Shown here piece after piece: positions 6,624 to 7,489 of a stretch of DNA of 7,489 bases (the stretch's first letter is position 1; each line of letters opens with the position of its first letter). This DNA is from Tannerella sp. (lineage in GTDB: Bacteria > Bacteroidota > Bacteroidia > Bacteroidales > Tannerellaceae). Made by a program: the position numbers and the translations under genes. The stretch spans positions 1 to 7,489 of the forward strand of contig JAIRXI010000271.1 in assembly GCA_031268395.1 (NCBI GenBank). The letters are read 5' to 3'. The notes beneath the pieces are model-generated. The model made no database searches. It was not told where the DNA came from and was given only the letters and a program-made list of their open reading frames with translations.

Positions 6624-6631
6624 TATATTTG
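6624..6631 (+). promoter_or_regulatory. Putative -7 promoter box for the RDD gene
   Basis: TATATTTG fits TAnnTTTG exactly and ends 29 nt before the RDD start codon at 6661, implying a leader of about 20-25 nt. No clear -33 TTTG is present. It lies only 13 bp from the opposing -7 box of the SpoIIM operon, so the two promoters share or overlap their upstream regions. The site sits in the only AT-rich stretch between the two genes. Confidence 0.55.
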
Positions 6632-6660
6632 CACATCGAACCGAACAAAAAGAAACAGGA

Positions 6661-7401
6661 ATGGCAGATGCGACGATTATTACCGGCCAGTATGTACGGA
6701 TAGAACAGACGCTGGCCAGCGCGGGTGAACGCCTGCTGGCGCGGATGGTGGATGCGGTCGTGGTTTTCATATACGAAGCCGCCCTCAGCGTGGTGGTCTT
6801 CTATGCTTTCGATGTCTTCTCTAACGACCAGTTTCCCGAAGGTCTGATAGTCGCAATCATCCTCCTGGCCCTGCTGCCCGCGCTGTGCTATTCCCTGGGA
6901 TGGGAACTGTTCAACCGGGGACAGTCGCCGGGCAAGAGGCTGCTGGGCCTGCGCGTGGTGATGAAGGATGGCAGCACGCCGACGCTGGGCGCCTACCTGC
7001 TGCGCTGGCTGTTTCTGCTGATCGACATCCACCTGTTCCAGTGCATCGGTCTCCTGTCGATCCTGCTGACCCGGAACAGCCAGCGGATAGGCGACCTGGC
7101 CGCCGGAACACTGGTAATCAAGGAGAAGAACTATCACCGGATCAACGTCACGCTGGACGAGTTTGCACACTTGAGCGCCGACTACCGCCCGGTCTTTCCG
7201 CAGGCCGAGAACCTGTCGCTGGAGCAGGTCGACCTGATCGGCCGGACGCTGTCCCGCCATGATGCGGAACGCCCGCAGCGCATCCTCGAACTGGGCGGCA
7301 AGGTGCGCCGATACCTGAAAATCAATCCCCCGGTTAGCAACGAGGCCCTGCTCTTCACCCTTACCCGCGACTACCAGTACTACGCACTGGAGGAGATATG
7401 A
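6661..7401 (+). CDS. RDD family membrane protein
   Basis: This 246-residue protein has an N-terminal RDD domain (about 15-155). The family's conserved Arg and Asp appear in RLLARMVDAVVV (24-35), followed by two hydrophobic segments (about 32-50 and 61-79), the GQSPGKRLLGLRVV loop (87-100), a further hydrophobic segment (about 110-135) and QRIGDLAAGTLVI (141-153) with the second Asp. The roughly 90-residue C-terminal part is soluble and charged and should be cytoplasmic. I chose ATG at 6661 because it follows a -7 promoter box at a normal distance and begins just before the domain; the frame is open for 34 more codons upstream, but these would run through the promoter and have no membrane or domain character. 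RDD proteins have been linked to ion transport in a few cases, but no function can be assigned here. It diverges from the SpoIIM operon and is probably functionally associated with it. Confidence 0.88.
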   Translation: MADATIITGQYVRIEQTLASAGERLLARMVDAVVVFIYEAALSVVVFYAFDVFSNDQFPEGLIVAIILLALLPALCYSLGWELFNRGQSPGKRLLGLRVVMKDGSTPTLGAYLLRWLFLLIDIHLFQCIGLLSILLTRNSQRIGDLAAGTLVIKEKNYHRINVTLDEFAHLSADYRPVFPQAENLSLEQVDLIGRTLSRHDAERPQRILELGGKVRRYLKINPPVSNEALLFTLTRDYQYYALEEI

Positions 7402-7450
7402 TCCCAACATGTCCATCAGACACGTCCCGTCGTGTCCGGAAGAGGGCCTG

Positions 7451-7489
7451 TCAGTAAAAAACAGTTCGCAACGCAATATAGCCCGTCCC
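7451..7489 (-). CDS. Possible C-terminus of an outer-membrane beta-barrel protein
   Basis: Reading leftward from the right edge, 12 codons encode GTGYIALRTVFY and then TGA (7451-7453). Alternating hydrophobic residues ending in an aromatic pair are typical of the last strand of an outer-membrane barrel recognised by the BAM complex. The gene would converge on the RDD gene with a 49-bp gap. Only 39 bases are visible, and a chance reading frame cannot be excluded. Confidence 0.3.
   Translation of the reverse strand, partial: GTGYIALRTVFY

Noticed and set aside
6559..6660. Earlier ATG (6559) for the RDD gene, adding 34 residues
   Set aside because: The added part would include the AT-rich promoter region and has no similarity to RDD N-termini; the ATG at 6661 follows the -7 box correctly.
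7419..7436. Small hairpin GACACG/CGTGTC after the RDD gene
   Set aside because: The stem is only 6 bp with a 6-nt loop and no T tract on either strand, too weak to call a terminator, although its position between convergent genes would suit one.
7398..7457. ATGA overlap at the RDD stop that could start a further + strand gene
   Set aside because: The frame closes after 19 codons with an unconvincing composition.
6553..7476. N-terminal extension of the SpoIIM frame by about 308 codons
   Set aside because: The extension is antisense to the RDD gene, crosses both promoters and adds no domain; SpoIIM proteins of this type begin near 6552.

Overview
The window looks like chromosomal DNA from a high-GC member of the Bacteroidales (phylum Bacteroidota). 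The evidence is the composition (clearly GC-rich by eye), two TAnnTTTG-type -7 promoter boxes, the near absence of Shine-Dalgarno sequences, and protein families typical of that order: an ACT-less, lysine-type phosphoglycerate dehydrogenase and DUF4350/DUF4129 membrane proteins. I cannot fix the genus from sequence alone. No mobile element, CRISPR array, tRNA or rRNA is visible.

Left part (1-2763, + strand): a serine-biosynthesis operon. It holds the 3' end of serC (phosphoserine aminotransferase), a 305-residue D-3-phosphoglycerate dehydrogenase (serA-like) and a 415-residue DUF1015 protein, spaced 12 and 37 nt apart. The dehydrogenase makes 3-phosphohydroxypyruvate and SerC converts it to phosphoserine. 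The DUF1015 protein has a ParB/sulfiredoxin-like DGHHR motif related to that of free-serine kinases, so it probably also acts at the serine/phosphoserine step. A strong intrinsic terminator (2733-2763) closes the operon, preceded by a GC-rich stretch with a repeated 12-mer that allows alternative hairpins.

Right part (2766-6552, - strand): a tightly packed, partly overlapping membrane-protein operon reading leftward: SpoIIM/DUF95, an unnamed six-helix membrane protein, a DUF4129 protein and a DUF4350 protein. An RDD-family membrane protein (6661-7401, + strand) is transcribed divergently from a 108-bp intergenic region with back-to-back -7 boxes. In many Bacteroidota this set is joined to a MoxR AAA+ ATPase and a DUF58 (vWA-like) protein. 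Here the operon runs straight into the convergent serine operon, so those two partners are not in the expected place.

Right edge: 13 codons on the - strand (7451-7489) could be the C-terminus of an outer-membrane beta-barrel protein converging on the RDD gene; this is tentative.

The most notable points are the DUF1015 gene in the serine operon, the loss of the canonical Glu/His catalytic pair in the dehydrogenase, and the MoxR-less arrangement of the membrane cluster. I see no clearly new system. All family calls come from reading motifs; no search was run.
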